DNA of 64,000 bases from assembly GCF_009792895.1 (NCBI RefSeq), contig NZ_WSSC01000006.1:1-64000 (forward strand). Direction: 5' to 3'. Positions within the stretch are counted from its first letter, which is position 1. Each line of letters opens with the position of its first letter. This document shows positions 47,862 through 57,008 of the stretch, piece after piece. Below the pieces are notes generated by a model. That model was not told the DNA's origin and ran no database searches. It saw only the letters and a list, made by a program, of their open reading frames with translations. A program made the translations under genes and the position numbers. The DNA is from Pigmentibacter ruber. Its GTDB lineage: Bacteria; Bdellovibrionota_B; Oligoflexia; Silvanigrellales; Silvanigrellaceae.

Positions 47862-48218
47862 AGTCAAAAAATGAAAAATGCGAGTGAAAAATTGATATAA
47901 ATGTATTAAAAACAATTAAATTATGAAATTTTAGATTAAATTTTAGGCATAAGTCTTTTTAAAGAACAGATTATTTGGCTTAAAAAATAAGCAAAAATTA
48001 TTTATATAGCATAATTATTTACATTTTTTCTTATATATACCATATATAAAATCAATTTAATTTTAATTTTGTTACTCTAATGGATTTTTGGCGATAGGTC
48101 ATTTTTGCTTTCATGCTTAATTTTGATTTGATAGGTTAGACTGGATAGGGACTATGTCTCATAATAATTATTTTTTTGTATTTTTTTCTTTTTCATTCAC
48201 TAGATATAGGTAAAATTG
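47862..48218. other. A+T-rich intergenic region, 357 bases
   Basis: Spacer before the rlpA-like gene. It holds a direct repeat GAGTGAAAAAT (47839-47849 and 47882-47892) and TATATACCATATATA near 48035. No gene, tRNA or clear promoter pair is seen. Confidence 0.4.
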
Positions 48219-48629
48219 ATGGGAATTTTTAAAAATTTAGTAAAATTTGTTTTAATGTTCTTTGTTTTTGTTGGTTGTACAACGTCTAAAAAGAATAATA
48301 AGACACAAAATGAGAAAGTTTTAAGTAATTACTCGTTTTATCAAAGAGGAATAGCTTCTTTTTATCATTATAATTTGTCTGGAAGAAAAACAGCAAATGG
48401 GGAAATTTTTAACCCTAAAAAATTAACAGCTGCAAGTAGAACCTTACCTTTTAAATCGACTGTTTTGGTTAGGGATGTCAAAACTGGGAAAAGTGTTATC
48501 GTAGAAATAAATGATAGAGGTCCGTATATTGAAAACAGAGTGATTGACCTAAGTGAAGCCGCAGCAAAAAAGTTAGGTATTACTAAAAAAGGTATTGCTA
48601 AGGTTGATCTATTTCTAGTTAGTAATTAA
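48219..48629 (+). CDS. RlpA-like septal lipoprotein / lytic transglycosylase
   Basis: 136 residues. ATG 48219 has ATAGG eight bases upstream. Lipoprotein signal ends VFVGC. The double-psi beta-barrel includes GIASFYHYNLSGRKTANGEIFNP and the catalytic-type NDRGPYIENRVIDLSEAAAKKLG, with the Asp of the RlpA active site. No SPOR domain, so it is a short RlpA. Acts on peptidoglycan in the periplasm or outer membrane. Confidence 0.88.
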   Translation: MGIFKNLVKFVLMFFVFVGCTTSKKNNKTQNEKVLSNYSFYQRGIASFYHYNLSGRKTANGEIFNPKKLTAASRTLPFKSTVLVRDVKTGKSVIVEINDRGPYIENRVIDLSEAAAKKLGITKKGIAKVDLFLVSN

Positions 48630-48673
48630 TCAAATTAATTATTTTTCTAAAACGCTTATTTCTTTGATATAAA

Positions 48674-49405
48674 TTAAAAAGTAAAGTTTTCACCTAAATA
48701 TACTTGCTTTACCTTTTCATTAGATGCGACATCATCAGGTAATCCTTCTGCAAGTATTTTTCCGCCGGCCAAAATATAAGCTCTACTACACAATGATAAG
48801 GTTTCTCTTACATTATGATCAGTTATAAGAACACCTAAGTTTTCTTCCTGAACTAATTTTTTAATTAATTCCTGAATTTCTCCTACAGTTACTGGGTCAA
48901 TACCAGCAAAAGGTTCATCTAGTAATAAAAAACGAGGAGAGATAACTAAAGTTCTTGCAATTTCTAAACGTCTACGTTCTCCGCCTGATAAACTAATCCC
49001 CAAACTTTTTCTAATATGACCTATTCCGAATTGATCAATTAGTTTTTCTAAGAGACTTGTCCTTTTATTTCTTGGAATACCCCAGACTTCCATAATAGCT
49101 TTTAAATTATCTTCAACACTTAATTTTCTAAAGACGCTCGAATTTTGAGGGAGATAGCCGATTCCCATTTTAGCGCGTTTATGAATTGGTAATTCAGTAA
49201 TAATATTGCCATCAATTGTAACAATTCCTGCACTTGGTTTTAATAAACCAACAGTCATATAGAAACTAGTCGTTTTACCAGCACCATTTGGTCCTAATAA
49301 TCCTACTACTTCTCCACTATTTACATAAAAAGAAACATCATCAACTACAGTTCGGGTACCAAATTTACGAATTAGATTAGAAGAAACTAATTGATTGTGA
49401 CTCAT
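48674..49405 (-). CDS. lptB: LPS export ABC transporter ATPase LptB
   Basis: 243 residues. Walker A GPNGAGKTTSFYM, signature LSGGERRRLEIAR, Walker B FLLLDEPFAGIDP and H-loop ITDHNVRETL are complete and of LptB type. Powers LPS extraction with LptFG, which are not in the window. Start overlaps the lptA stop by four bases. Confidence 0.96.
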   Translation of the reverse strand: MSHNQLVSSNLIRKFGTRTVVDDVSFYVNSGEVVGLLGPNGAGKTTSFYMTVGLLKPSAGIVTIDGNIITELPIHKRAKMGIGYLPQNSSVFRKLSVEDNLKAIMEVWGIPRNKRTSLLEKLIDQFGIGHIRKSLGISLSGGERRRLEIARTLVISPRFLLLDEPFAGIDPVTVGEIQELIKKLVQEENLGVLITDHNVRETLSLCSRAYILAGGKILAEGLPDDVASNEKVKQVYLGENFTF

Positions 49406-50124
49406 TTTGTAACCTTACTGCTAGATTTATTTTCTTTTGATTTATTGTAATTAGCACTAGATTTAGGATCAACTGTACCGTGTGGTTCCTTTAATTTTAT
49501 ATCGCCTGTTTCTAAATTCATTTCAATATATTCTGCATTAACATACTCTTGAGCTTTCCATACTTTTGCTTTTCCTTTTAAGATCATAATTTTTTGAGGG
49601 ACTAAAAATTCAATTGTATTTGCGGTTGCTTTCATTTCTGGTGAATTTAAAGAACCTTTTTTATTAATATGTACATTTCCTATTGCAATGGCTTTTTGAA
49701 TAGAGCGACTCCCTGATCCAAAAGTTGTTCCCGCTGTCCCAAATATTTGAGCTTTATCAGAAGTTAAAGTGGTATCATCTTGAATAATTTCGACATTACC
49801 TAATAAATTTAAAATCCCAGTTTTTCTAGAACCATCAGCAGAGTTTCCTTTAAAATAGACGGGAGCATTAACATTATGCTTTGCTATATCAGAATTCTCA
49901 TTAGGTGATTTAGTTCCTTTATCAGTATTAATTTTTTCTTTTTTATCATTCTCGTATTTTTTTCTTACTGTATTACTAGGGTTAAGAGTATTTGATTGAG
50001 TTTGATTATTTTCAACTGAGTGAGGATTTATTGGAAGCTCATTATTAAAATCTGCAAATAAGCTTAATGGGTATAAGCAGGTAAGGTGCAGAAAAAATGT
50101 TTTAAATATGCGAATTAAATTCAT
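49402..50124 (-). CDS. lptA: LPS transport periplasmic protein LptA
   Basis: ATG 50124 has AAGG seven bases upstream; a TTG at 50142 is in frame but less likely. A signal peptide (to about residue 25) and a polar Asn/Lys linker precede the OstA/LptA beta-jellyroll (about 100-225, e.g. ILNLLGNVEIIQDDTTLTSDKAQIF). LptA bridges inner and outer membrane for LPS. Longer linker than usual. Confidence 0.88.
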   Translation of the reverse strand: MNLIRIFKTFFLHLTCLYPLSLFADFNNELPINPHSVENNQTQSNTLNPSNTVRKKYENDKKEKINTDKGTKSPNENSDIAKHNVNAPVYFKGNSADGSRKTGILNLLGNVEIIQDDTTLTSDKAQIFGTAGTTFGSGSRSIQKAIAIGNVHINKKGSLNSPEMKATANTIEFLVPQKIMILKGKAKVWKAQEYVNAEYIEMNLETGDIKLKEPHGTVDPKSSANYNKSKENKSSSKVTK

Positions 50125-50138
50125 GAAGTTACCTTTTT

Positions 50139-50762
50139 TCAATTCCTAGATTCTTTTATTTTCACATCACCATTAACATTAGAATTTATTTTAAATTCTT
50201 CTTCTTTAATAAAATATTTAAACCCATTTCCTCTTAAATTTCCTTGAGGTCCGTTTGATGTAAAGGGTTTTTTTGATGAAATGTATTCATTTTCCATATC
50301 AATAAAAACATGATTTGCTTTTCCAACATTACCATCAAAATCAAAAAAAACATCGCCAGGTAATATTGCATTTTTTATCCTATTATTTGTTCCTATAGGT
50401 AGTGTATCATTTTGGTATTCATTTTGTTTATTTGCTTCTATTTGACCAAATGCTTTATTTGTTTTTATTATGATAGTTTTTTTCTCTTCTACATCAAAAG
50501 CTTCATATACTAAATTGCCTTCAGCCTCAAAATGATTGTCAGTAAAATAAGTAATTTTACTTCCTGAAAAAGAATATTTTAGCCTGCCATTTTCATAGGA
50601 AAAATTCTGAAAATTCATTGCTGTACTAGTTGGAAGAATAGTGTTTTCAAATGTTAATTGCGTATTAAGCTCTTGCGCTGAGCTTTCAAGAAACTTTCGC
50701 TGATACCATAAAGCCATGATTATTGCGCAGATAAATATAACAGCATATAAGCGACCTAACAT
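50139..50762 (-). CDS. lptC: LPS export bitopic protein LptC
   Basis: 207 residues: an N-terminal transmembrane anchor (LYAVIFICAIIMALWY) followed by the LptC jellyroll (SYENGRLKYSFSGSKITYFTDNHFEAEG, FDFDGNVGKANHVFID). Receives LPS from LptFG and passes it to LptA. Start overlaps the pabA stop by seven bases. Confidence 0.9.
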   Translation of the reverse strand: MLGRLYAVIFICAIIMALWYQRKFLESSAQELNTQLTFENTILPTSTAMNFQNFSYENGRLKYSFSGSKITYFTDNHFEAEGNLVYEAFDVEEKKTIIIKTNKAFGQIEANKQNEYQNDTLPIGTNNRIKNAILPGDVFFDFDGNVGKANHVFIDMENEYISSKKPFTSNGPQGNLRGNGFKYFIKEEEFKINSNVNGDVKIKESRN

Positions 50763-51334
50763 TCGATGAGCCTTAAAAATGAATGTAAAACTTTACTCCC
50801 ACCAGGACTAGCAAAACTCTCTGGATGAAATTGTAATCCAATTCTTGGATAAACGATATGTTCTGTTGCTAATACAAAACTATCCTCGACGGCAAGTGCA
50901 ATCATACTTTGCATAAAAATAGGATCTGTATATTTACAGCCTAAAGAATTATATAACACAAATGTTCCATGCAAATCAGCCGGTTTGAAATACCTTGAGG
51001 ATGTAATTGGGGAGCAATTAATCTGTCTTCCATGGATGGGAGTTGTATGAATTTGTTCAATTTTAGCACCCTGTGAATGCAGTAAAATTTGGTGTCCAAG
51101 GCAAACTCCTAAAAAAGGAACATTGTTTGGCAGGCGCTTTAACAAATCTAAGGACTGCGGATAGTCTTGTGGATGTCCTGGGCCTGGCGAAAAGATAACA
51201 GCTTTCGCATTATTGAGATCAATATTTTCAGATATTTCATCAACTGTGAACACCTTTAAAGCTATATTTTTTGCTTGAAACCAACTTATTAAGTTGTTGC
51301 TAAATGAGTCATGATGATCGATGAAAAAAATCAT
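50756..51334 (-). CDS. pabA: Glutamine amidotransferase of aminodeoxychorismate synthase
   Basis: 192 residues. Class I glutaminase with nucleophile Cys in FLGVCLGHQILL, the oxyanion region SPGPGHP, and His-Glu in LQFHPESFASPGG. Supplies ammonia to the PabB partner, whose gene overlaps by four bases. Assigned to folate rather than tryptophan because the partner carries the PabB-type PIKGT motif. Confidence 0.88.
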   Translation of the reverse strand: MIFFIDHHDSFSNNLISWFQAKNIALKVFTVDEISENIDLNNAKAVIFSPGPGHPQDYPQSLDLLKRLPNNVPFLGVCLGHQILLHSQGAKIEQIHTTPIHGRQINCSPITSSRYFKPADLHGTFVLYNSLGCKYTDPIFMQSMIALAVEDSFVLATEHIVYPRIGLQFHPESFASPGGSKVLHSFLRLIEC

Positions 51335-52695
51335 ACTAATGTTCCAGAAATAAACGAAGCAAATGAATTCATTTTAATATTTAGTTCATTAAATTCATCA
51401 TCCGTATTTGATAGAGTAGTGATACCAGCTCCAACTCCAACATATATTCCTAATTCGCCTTTAAAAAGGCTTCTAATTAAAATGATTGAATCAAAATCTC
51501 CATTTGCTTGTAAAAAGCCACAAATTCCTGTGTAGTAGCCCCTAGGATTTTCTTCAAGTTGATGAATAAGTTGACAAACTCTTCTTTTAGGCGTGCCGCT
51601 AATTGAACCCGCTGGAAGCATTTTTTCTAAGCAGTCACCTAAGCTCATATTTTCTTTTAATTCACTAATGATAAAGCTCTGCATTTGTAATAAAGAACCA
51701 GCAATTCTTGCATAAAAAGGTTTAAATACTTGGACGGAATCAGACTTACTTACAAAATATAAATCGTTTCTTAGCAAATCTACAATCATAGTGTGTTCAT
51801 AAATTTCTTTTTTATTTTCCCATAATGTTTTAGCATCATTCTGGCAGGGGAATTTTTTTTCGGATTTTAAAGTACCTTTTATTGGCTCTGTTAATAAATA
51901 GTTACCAATTTTTTGCAAAAATCTTTCAGGGCTGAATGAGGCTATTCCAATTTTATTTGAATTAAAATAAATGGCAAATCTCGATAAAACTTGAGACCAA
52001 CTAGCAAAAAATTCAGTTGGAGTTGGAAATATGGAATTTTCTAACCTTTTTGTATAAGCTATATTAGCTAAATAGCACTCACCTTTATTCATCTGCATTT
52101 TTGCTAGATCAATAGCTTTTTTTATTTGATTTTCTTCTTTTTCTAACGAAGAAATATTCTCATTTCCTTTCTGATAAAAGTTTTTTCTAATAAAAGGAGC
52201 TTCGAAGATAGCTGATATATTTTTTTCTAAATTGTTGAGATTAATATTTTCATTATCAAAATTTTGAATATTAATACTAACCTTATCTGTATCTAAAGTT
52301 ACAGTAATTTCTATTTTATATTTAATTATTAGATACTTTTCTTCTGAAAAATTAGAGAATGGAGTTAAATAAAAAATATTATTAAGGGTGCTTTTTTTTA
52401 GAAAATCAAAAAATTTTTTTTCATCTAAGTCTTGATAAATACTTTCCAAGTCACAGAAAAATTTAAATATTATTGAAGAATTATGATTGGAGAAAAAAAA
52501 ATCGAAATTTTTAGGAATTTCATTAGTAGCTAAATAATTATTTATGTAAGGAAACTCAAATCCTGATAAACTATTTACTTTAAAATACATGATAAAATTA
52601 TGCTTAAAGATAGTTTGTAGCTCATTTATTAGGCTATCAAAGTTTCCAGAATATTCATCAACTATTTTTTTTAAATTTAGCATTGAAAAGTCCAT
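51331..52695 (-). CDS. pabB: Aminodeoxychorismate synthase component I
   Basis: 454 residues. The chorismate-binding domain fills the C-terminal 280 residues: PIKGTLKSEKK (Lys marks PabB; TrpE has PIAGT), HTMIVDLLRNDL, AGSISGTPKRRV and YYTGICGF. The N-terminal 150 residues are poorly conserved and very A+T-rich. Makes the folate precursor aminodeoxychorismate with PabA. A start at 52683 is also possible. Confidence 0.88.
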   Translation of the reverse strand: MDFSMLNLKKIVDEYSGNFDSLINELQTIFKHNFIMYFKVNSLSGFEFPYINNYLATNEIPKNFDFFFSNHNSSIIFKFFCDLESIYQDLDEKKFFDFLKKSTLNNIFYLTPFSNFSEEKYLIIKYKIEITVTLDTDKVSINIQNFDNENINLNNLEKNISAIFEAPFIRKNFYQKGNENISSLEKEENQIKKAIDLAKMQMNKGECYLANIAYTKRLENSIFPTPTEFFASWSQVLSRFAIYFNSNKIGIASFSPERFLQKIGNYLLTEPIKGTLKSEKKFPCQNDAKTLWENKKEIYEHTMIVDLLRNDLYFVSKSDSVQVFKPFYARIAGSLLQMQSFIISELKENMSLGDCLEKMLPAGSISGTPKRRVCQLIHQLEENPRGYYTGICGFLQANGDFDSIILIRSLFKGELGIYVGVGAGITTLSNTDDEFNELNIKMNSFASFISGTLV

Positions 52696-52954
52696 TTATT
52701 GCAATTAGAATAAATCAATAGGCTTAAGAACCAAGAAGAATTCTTAATTGAAAATCTTTGTAATTAAAAGTGATTTTTCTAGAAAAAATAATTTAGAAAA
52801 AGAATTTAAAACTTATAAAAAACTTTAGGTTCTTCGCAAGTTAGTTGAGAAGTGTAGTGGGTTCTTATATGCTATTGTAAGATGTTGATATTATATTAAA
52901 AGTACATGCGGAACAAAATTTTAAGATACTTTGGCTAATGATTAGGAGCTTTTT

Positions 52955-53731
52955 ATGAAAACAAAAGCAGAAATATGCAAAAACTGGTTGCCAAGATACA
53001 CTGGTACAAAAATAGATGATTTTGCCGATCATATTCTCCTCACTAATTTTCAAACATATGTAAATCGCTTTGCAGAAATGACTGATTCAAAGGTAGTTGG
53101 CTTAGATAGAGCTATGCCTAATGCAACATGTAAGAAATCTAATGTCTCCATTATCAATTTCGGTATGGGTTCTGCTAACGCTGCAACAATTATGGACTTA
53201 CTAAGTGCACGTGCTCCTAAATCTGTTTTATTTTTAGGAAAATGTGGGGGCTTAAAGCATTCTACTGAAATAGGGCATTTTATATTGCCTATAGCGGCGA
53301 TACGAGGAGAAGGAACATCTAATGACTATTTTCCACCGGAGGTTCCAGCATTACCATCATTTAAGCTACATAAATTTGTTTCGCAAAAAATTGTTGAAGG
53401 CGGACATGATTATAGAACGGGAGTTGTGTATACAACAAATAGAAGAGTTTGGGAGCATGATCAAAATTTTCTTAAATATATGCATAATATGAAATGTATT
53501 GCAGTTGATATGGAAACGGCAACTATCTTGATGGTTGGTTTCTATAATGAAATTGCGAGAGGTGCTTTATTAATTGTATCTGATGTTCCAATAACTCCTG
53601 AAGGAGTCAAAACAGAAGCTGGAGATAAGGCTATTTCAGCAAAATGGACGGATATTCATATCAAATTAGGAATTGATAGTTTAAAAGATCTTGAATCAAA
53701 AGGTGAGCAGATAAAACATTTTAAATATTAA
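52955..53731 (+). CDS. amn: AMP nucleosidase
   Basis: 258-residue member of the nucleoside phosphorylase-like family. MGSANAATIMDLLSA, FLGKCGGLKHSTEIGHFILPIAAIRGEGTSNDYFP, AVDMETATILMVGF and SDVP are typical of AMP nucleosidase. It is the short form without the extra N-terminal domain of E. coli Amn. Splits AMP into adenine and ribose-5-phosphate. AGGAG upstream; single gene. Confidence 0.88.
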   Translation: MKTKAEICKNWLPRYTGTKIDDFADHILLTNFQTYVNRFAEMTDSKVVGLDRAMPNATCKKSNVSIINFGMGSANAATIMDLLSARAPKSVLFLGKCGGLKHSTEIGHFILPIAAIRGEGTSNDYFPPEVPALPSFKLHKFVSQKIVEGGHDYRTGVVYTTNRRVWEHDQNFLKYMHNMKCIAVDMETATILMVGFYNEIARGALLIVSDVPITPEGVKTEAGDKAISAKWTDIHIKLGIDSLKDLESKGEQIKHFKY

Positions 53732-53753
53732 TTTTTTTATATTGCTAAAAAAA

Positions 53754-54563
53754 TTATTTGTAACTTAATTTAGAGTATTTTTTCCATAATTGATCAACTA
53801 TTTTTTCATCCAACATAACTTTTGCTAACTCCTTCCAGATCATTAATTTTTGCTCATGTGAAATGTGTGTTTTTTTAGAAAATGGAAGGTAGTTTGAACG
53901 AGCATCGTATGGAATTTTATGTATTTTTAATTTTGGTAATAGTTCTCTAAATTGATTTTCTGCAAGTCCAGGTATGTAGCCAAAATTTGCGATCACACAA
54001 CCTGTATTATCGCGGAGTAATTTTTTTATATTCACTAAATCATTTTTACTAAGCTCAGCATTATCTCTATAGGTATCTTCAATTTTTTTTGCCAATGAAT
54101 ATCCTCTTGCAACTCTTACAGGTAAAATAAGTTTTTCTTTGTCACCTTTAAATTCAAACTTAGAATTTTTATTGGTTATAACCATATATTTAGAGCAAGT
54201 CATTTTATAAACAGAGCTACAAGGGCCAGCTATTTCATCGTCCCCAGATCCAGGTGGATATTCAACCACCTTCGCTCTTTCTTGAGTGTAAGATACATCT
54301 AGAATAGCATCTATTTGACCTTTTTCAGCATCTTTTACGCATCTATCCATAGGTTTAAAGTCAAATGTATATTCAATGTCCAGCTTGTTTTTTAATTTTC
54401 TAAACGCTGCCTTAACTATATCAACACTGGGGGTTTCATATACAGCGTCAGGATTAATAGATTTCCTAACATCGTTTGCACAAATAGAAATTGTAAGCTT
54501 CTCTGCAAAGACTTTCTTATGAGGTATAAATAATACTAATATTAAAAGTATATTTTTAAGCAA
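53754..54563 (-). CDS. Secreted solute-binding-like protein (family 3)
   Basis: The TTG at 54563 is preferred: AAAGAG lies six bases upstream and the signal peptide (LLKNILLILVLFIPHKKVFAE) then starts the protein. An ORF beginning at 54629 would overlap the upstream gene and add 22 charged residues. The mature part shows the family-3 fold (SICANDV, DAILDVSYTQERAKVVEYPPG) and six Cys. No transport genes nearby. Intact, unlike the two broken paralogues. Confidence 0.72.
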   Translation of the reverse strand: MLKNILLILVLFIPHKKVFAEKLTISICANDVRKSINPDAVYETPSVDIVKAAFRKLKNKLDIEYTFDFKPMDRCVKDAEKGQIDAILDVSYTQERAKVVEYPPGSGDDEIAGPCSSVYKMTCSKYMVITNKNSKFEFKGDKEKLILPVRVARGYSLAKKIEDTYRDNAELSKNDLVNIKKLLRDNTGCVIANFGYIPGLAENQFRELLPKLKIHKIPYDARSNYLPFSKKTHISHEQKLMIWKELAKVMLDEKIVDQLWKKYSKLSYK

Positions 54564-54603
54564 AGTAAGCTCTTTTTTAATGCTAAGAATTTCTCTTCTA
54601 TAA

Positions 54604-55044
54604 TTATTTACACAGGTCATCCAATGCAAGTCTTAAGCCATATGCACCAACAGATTGATTTTCAATACTCCAATTATTCCCCATTTTAGTACCAAGTTTA
54701 ACTTTTTTATATGTGCCATTATTTTGTAATATATTACCTTCATAAATTAAGCTTCCTACATCCATAGGATATGTATAGCTTTTAAAAGGCCCTTGTTCAG
54801 CATTTTCAAGCATATTTTTATAATTTCCAGATAAATCCACTGACTTTGTTATGGAATAATTAAATTGTCCATAAGTGTTAGAAATAACGACCTTATTAGA
54901 AGCATAAATTTCACAAATATGTGCAGAATTATACCCCGGTGCAACATAACCTGTGTATTCCTTTTTTGTTAAGATAGGTAATTCTTCAGAAAAAGCAAAA
55001 AAACTATAAAATAAGCAACTAGCAGTAATGAGAGATTTTTTCAT
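54604..55044 (-). CDS. Small secreted protein of unknown function
   Basis: 146 residues with a signal peptide (MKKSLITASCLFYSFFAFSEE). The mature part has two Cys and beta-rich sequence, no family recognised. AAGGAATAAT precedes the ATG. Directly upstream of a solute-binding-like gene, likely cotranscribed. Confidence 0.65.
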   Translation of the reverse strand: MKKSLITASCLFYSFFAFSEELPILTKKEYTGYVAPGYNSAHICEIYASNKVVISNTYGQFNYSITKSVDLSGNYKNMLENAEQGPFKSYTYPMDVGSLIYEGNILQNNGTYKKVKLGTKMGNNWSIENQSVGAYGLRLALDDLCK

Positions 55045-55172
55045 TATATTATTCCTTTGGTTTGATTTTACTTTTTAAGTAACATATGGTTTAAAAAATG
55101 TAAATATTAATATTAGATAAATTTAATTTGGATTTATTGTTTTATTATTTTAATAAAATTTATGAATTACTA

Positions 55173-56126
55173 TCAAGGAGTTGATATTTCACATCCCTTA
55201 AATTGTGTAATTATAGATTTAATTCTTTCTGCTTTAGAAATAATTTCTAAATCTTCTTGAATAAAAGGTGTTACTAAGTTGCTCCATTCTGAAGACATAT
55301 ACCCTTTGCAACCGGTCATCCATTCTTGATAAAAAAGTTTTTGATTATGTCTTAATGAATAATTATTTGAATATTCTGCAGAATAGTTACTTTCATTTTT
55401 AATATTATTATAGTAAATAGGATCTATATTTTGCAAAGATTCATTGACGACTTTTAATAAATTTTCTTTTGAAATTAATCCCAAACGATAAAATTGAACA
55501 GCTAAATCGACTCCAGTGAAGTAAGGTGTTTGACCTTTATAAATTTCAAATAATTGTCTGGCACTACTTGTTGAATAATTAACAATATTTGGATTTGTAG
55601 CAGCATAAACATAATGAATAAAAACAACTAATCTTGCGCCGTATTTATCTTGTAATGTCTTATAAACATCAGGATCAAATTCACCATTATCACCAATTAA
55701 GATAAAAGTTGAATTTGGATTTCCCTCAATTAAAGGAGTAATTGCATTTAGTTTTGCATCTAATGTTTTTTCACCAATTTTTTTGTTCAGAAAATATGCT
55801 TTTGAAGGAAAAGGAAATTCATTTTTTTTCAAAAAATATGTTGATAATTTTCCTACAGGACCAGGTGCTCCAGATACAAAAAATATTTCTCTATCTGGAC
55901 CATTGGAACCTAGTCCATTTTCATAAAATAATTGATAAACAGTATCTATCGAAAAAAATGCTCTAGATCTGGAACCTTGTTCAATCATTTCTTTAGTCCC
56001 AGCTTTTACACCTGTGATTTTTATAGTGTCATCTATATCTGAAATAATAAAAATCTTTTGAGGATAAGCTGTCATTGAAATTATTATAAAGAGAAGAGCA
56101 ATTATAATAAATATAAATTTTTTCAT
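55173..56126 (-). CDS. APP1-like (DUF2183) secreted phosphatase
   Basis: 317 residues with an N-terminal signal or anchor. The HAD-type motif ISDIDDTIKITG (residues about 31-42) and later FFVSGAPGPVG and ILIGDNGEFDPDVY match the APP1 phosphatidate phosphatase catalytic domain (DUF2183). The signal peptide places it outside the cytoplasm, where it could act on lipids of its own envelope or of another cell. Substrate is inferred from the family. AGGAG upstream. Confidence 0.8.
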   Translation of the reverse strand: MKKFIFIIIALLFIIISMTAYPQKIFIISDIDDTIKITGVKAGTKEMIEQGSRSRAFFSIDTVYQLFYENGLGSNGPDREIFFVSGAPGPVGKLSTYFLKKNEFPFPSKAYFLNKKIGEKTLDAKLNAITPLIEGNPNSTFILIGDNGEFDPDVYKTLQDKYGARLVVFIHYVYAATNPNIVNYSTSSARQLFEIYKGQTPYFTGVDLAVQFYRLGLISKENLLKVVNESLQNIDPIYYNNIKNESNYSAEYSNNYSLRHNQKLFYQEWMTGCKGYMSSEWSNLVTPFIQEDLEIISKAERIKSIITQFKGCEISTP

Positions 56127-56260
56127 ACCATCTCCTATATGAATATTGCTTTATCGGTTTAATTTATTATAAATTTAGAAAGAATTTTAAGGATTAGATA
56201 TTGTTATTATTAAGTTTTTTGTAAATTTTTAAAGGATTGAAAATTACTTAGGATATTAGT

Positions 56261-56992
56261 TTAAACTCCTCTTTTATTTCCAAATAATAAAATATGTAAT
56301 CTAGGAGTGTAGTTAAAGCCATATTTTAAACATTCATCATGTAGCCATGTATTAGCTAATTGTGATTCAACGGTAATGCCTTCAGCCATTAAATAAATTC
56401 TATTTGAATCTAGTGAAAACTTATCAACGATATCTAAAACTTCGGCAATATCAGCTTCTTTAAACGCTTTTCTTACTACAAACTTAAAAAAAATATTTTG
56501 CTGCTTTTTAGATAACTCAGACCAATGATTTAAAGATTCTGGAACTATTTTTTCACCACTATTACTAAATTTAGGTGAAATATTCCATTGTAATAATGAA
56601 TAATCACTGGCAAGGAAATTTTTAATTTGCATATGTGGAATGCGAGTTCCGTTACTTTCAACTTCAGCAGTATATTCTTTTCCTAAGCTTCGGAGTAAAA
56701 CTCCTAAATTATGAAGCGTAGGTTCACCTCCCGATAGTATAAGGTGCTTTTGAGGATATTCTTTTATCTTTGCGAGAAGTTCATTTAAAGTATAGCGCTT
56801 AAATAATTGTCCCTTTGTTAAGTTATTTTTATCAACAGGATCGCTTTTAATAGTATGAGTATAAGGAGTATCACACCATATACAGCGCAAATTACATACT
56901 TGAAAACGGACTAGTAAGGAAGGTTTTCCACAATTAGGTCCTTCTCCTTGGAGGCAAGAATATATTTCATTCACTAAATAAGTAGCAGTCAT
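56261..56992 (-). CDS. queE: 7-carboxy-7-deazaguanine synthase QueE
   Basis: Radical-SAM enzyme of queuosine biosynthesis, 243 residues. Cys33, Cys37 and Cys40 in FQVCNLRCIWCDTPY bind the [4Fe-4S] cluster, preceded by SCLQGEGPNCGKPS. LILSGGEPTLH is the SAM-binding GGE motif. 16 bases downstream of the queD-like gene. Confidence 0.94.
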   Translation of the reverse strand: MTATYLVNEIYSCLQGEGPNCGKPSLLVRFQVCNLRCIWCDTPYTHTIKSDPVDKNNLTKGQLFKRYTLNELLAKIKEYPQKHLILSGGEPTLHNLGVLLRSLGKEYTAEVESNGTRIPHMQIKNFLASDYSLLQWNISPKFSNSGEKIVPESLNHWSELSKKQQNIFFKFVVRKAFKEADIAEVLDIVDKFSLDSNRIYLMAEGITVESQLANTWLHDECLKYGFNYTPRLHILLFGNKRGV

Positions 56993-57008
56993 TTACTCTC
57001 TTTAATTC

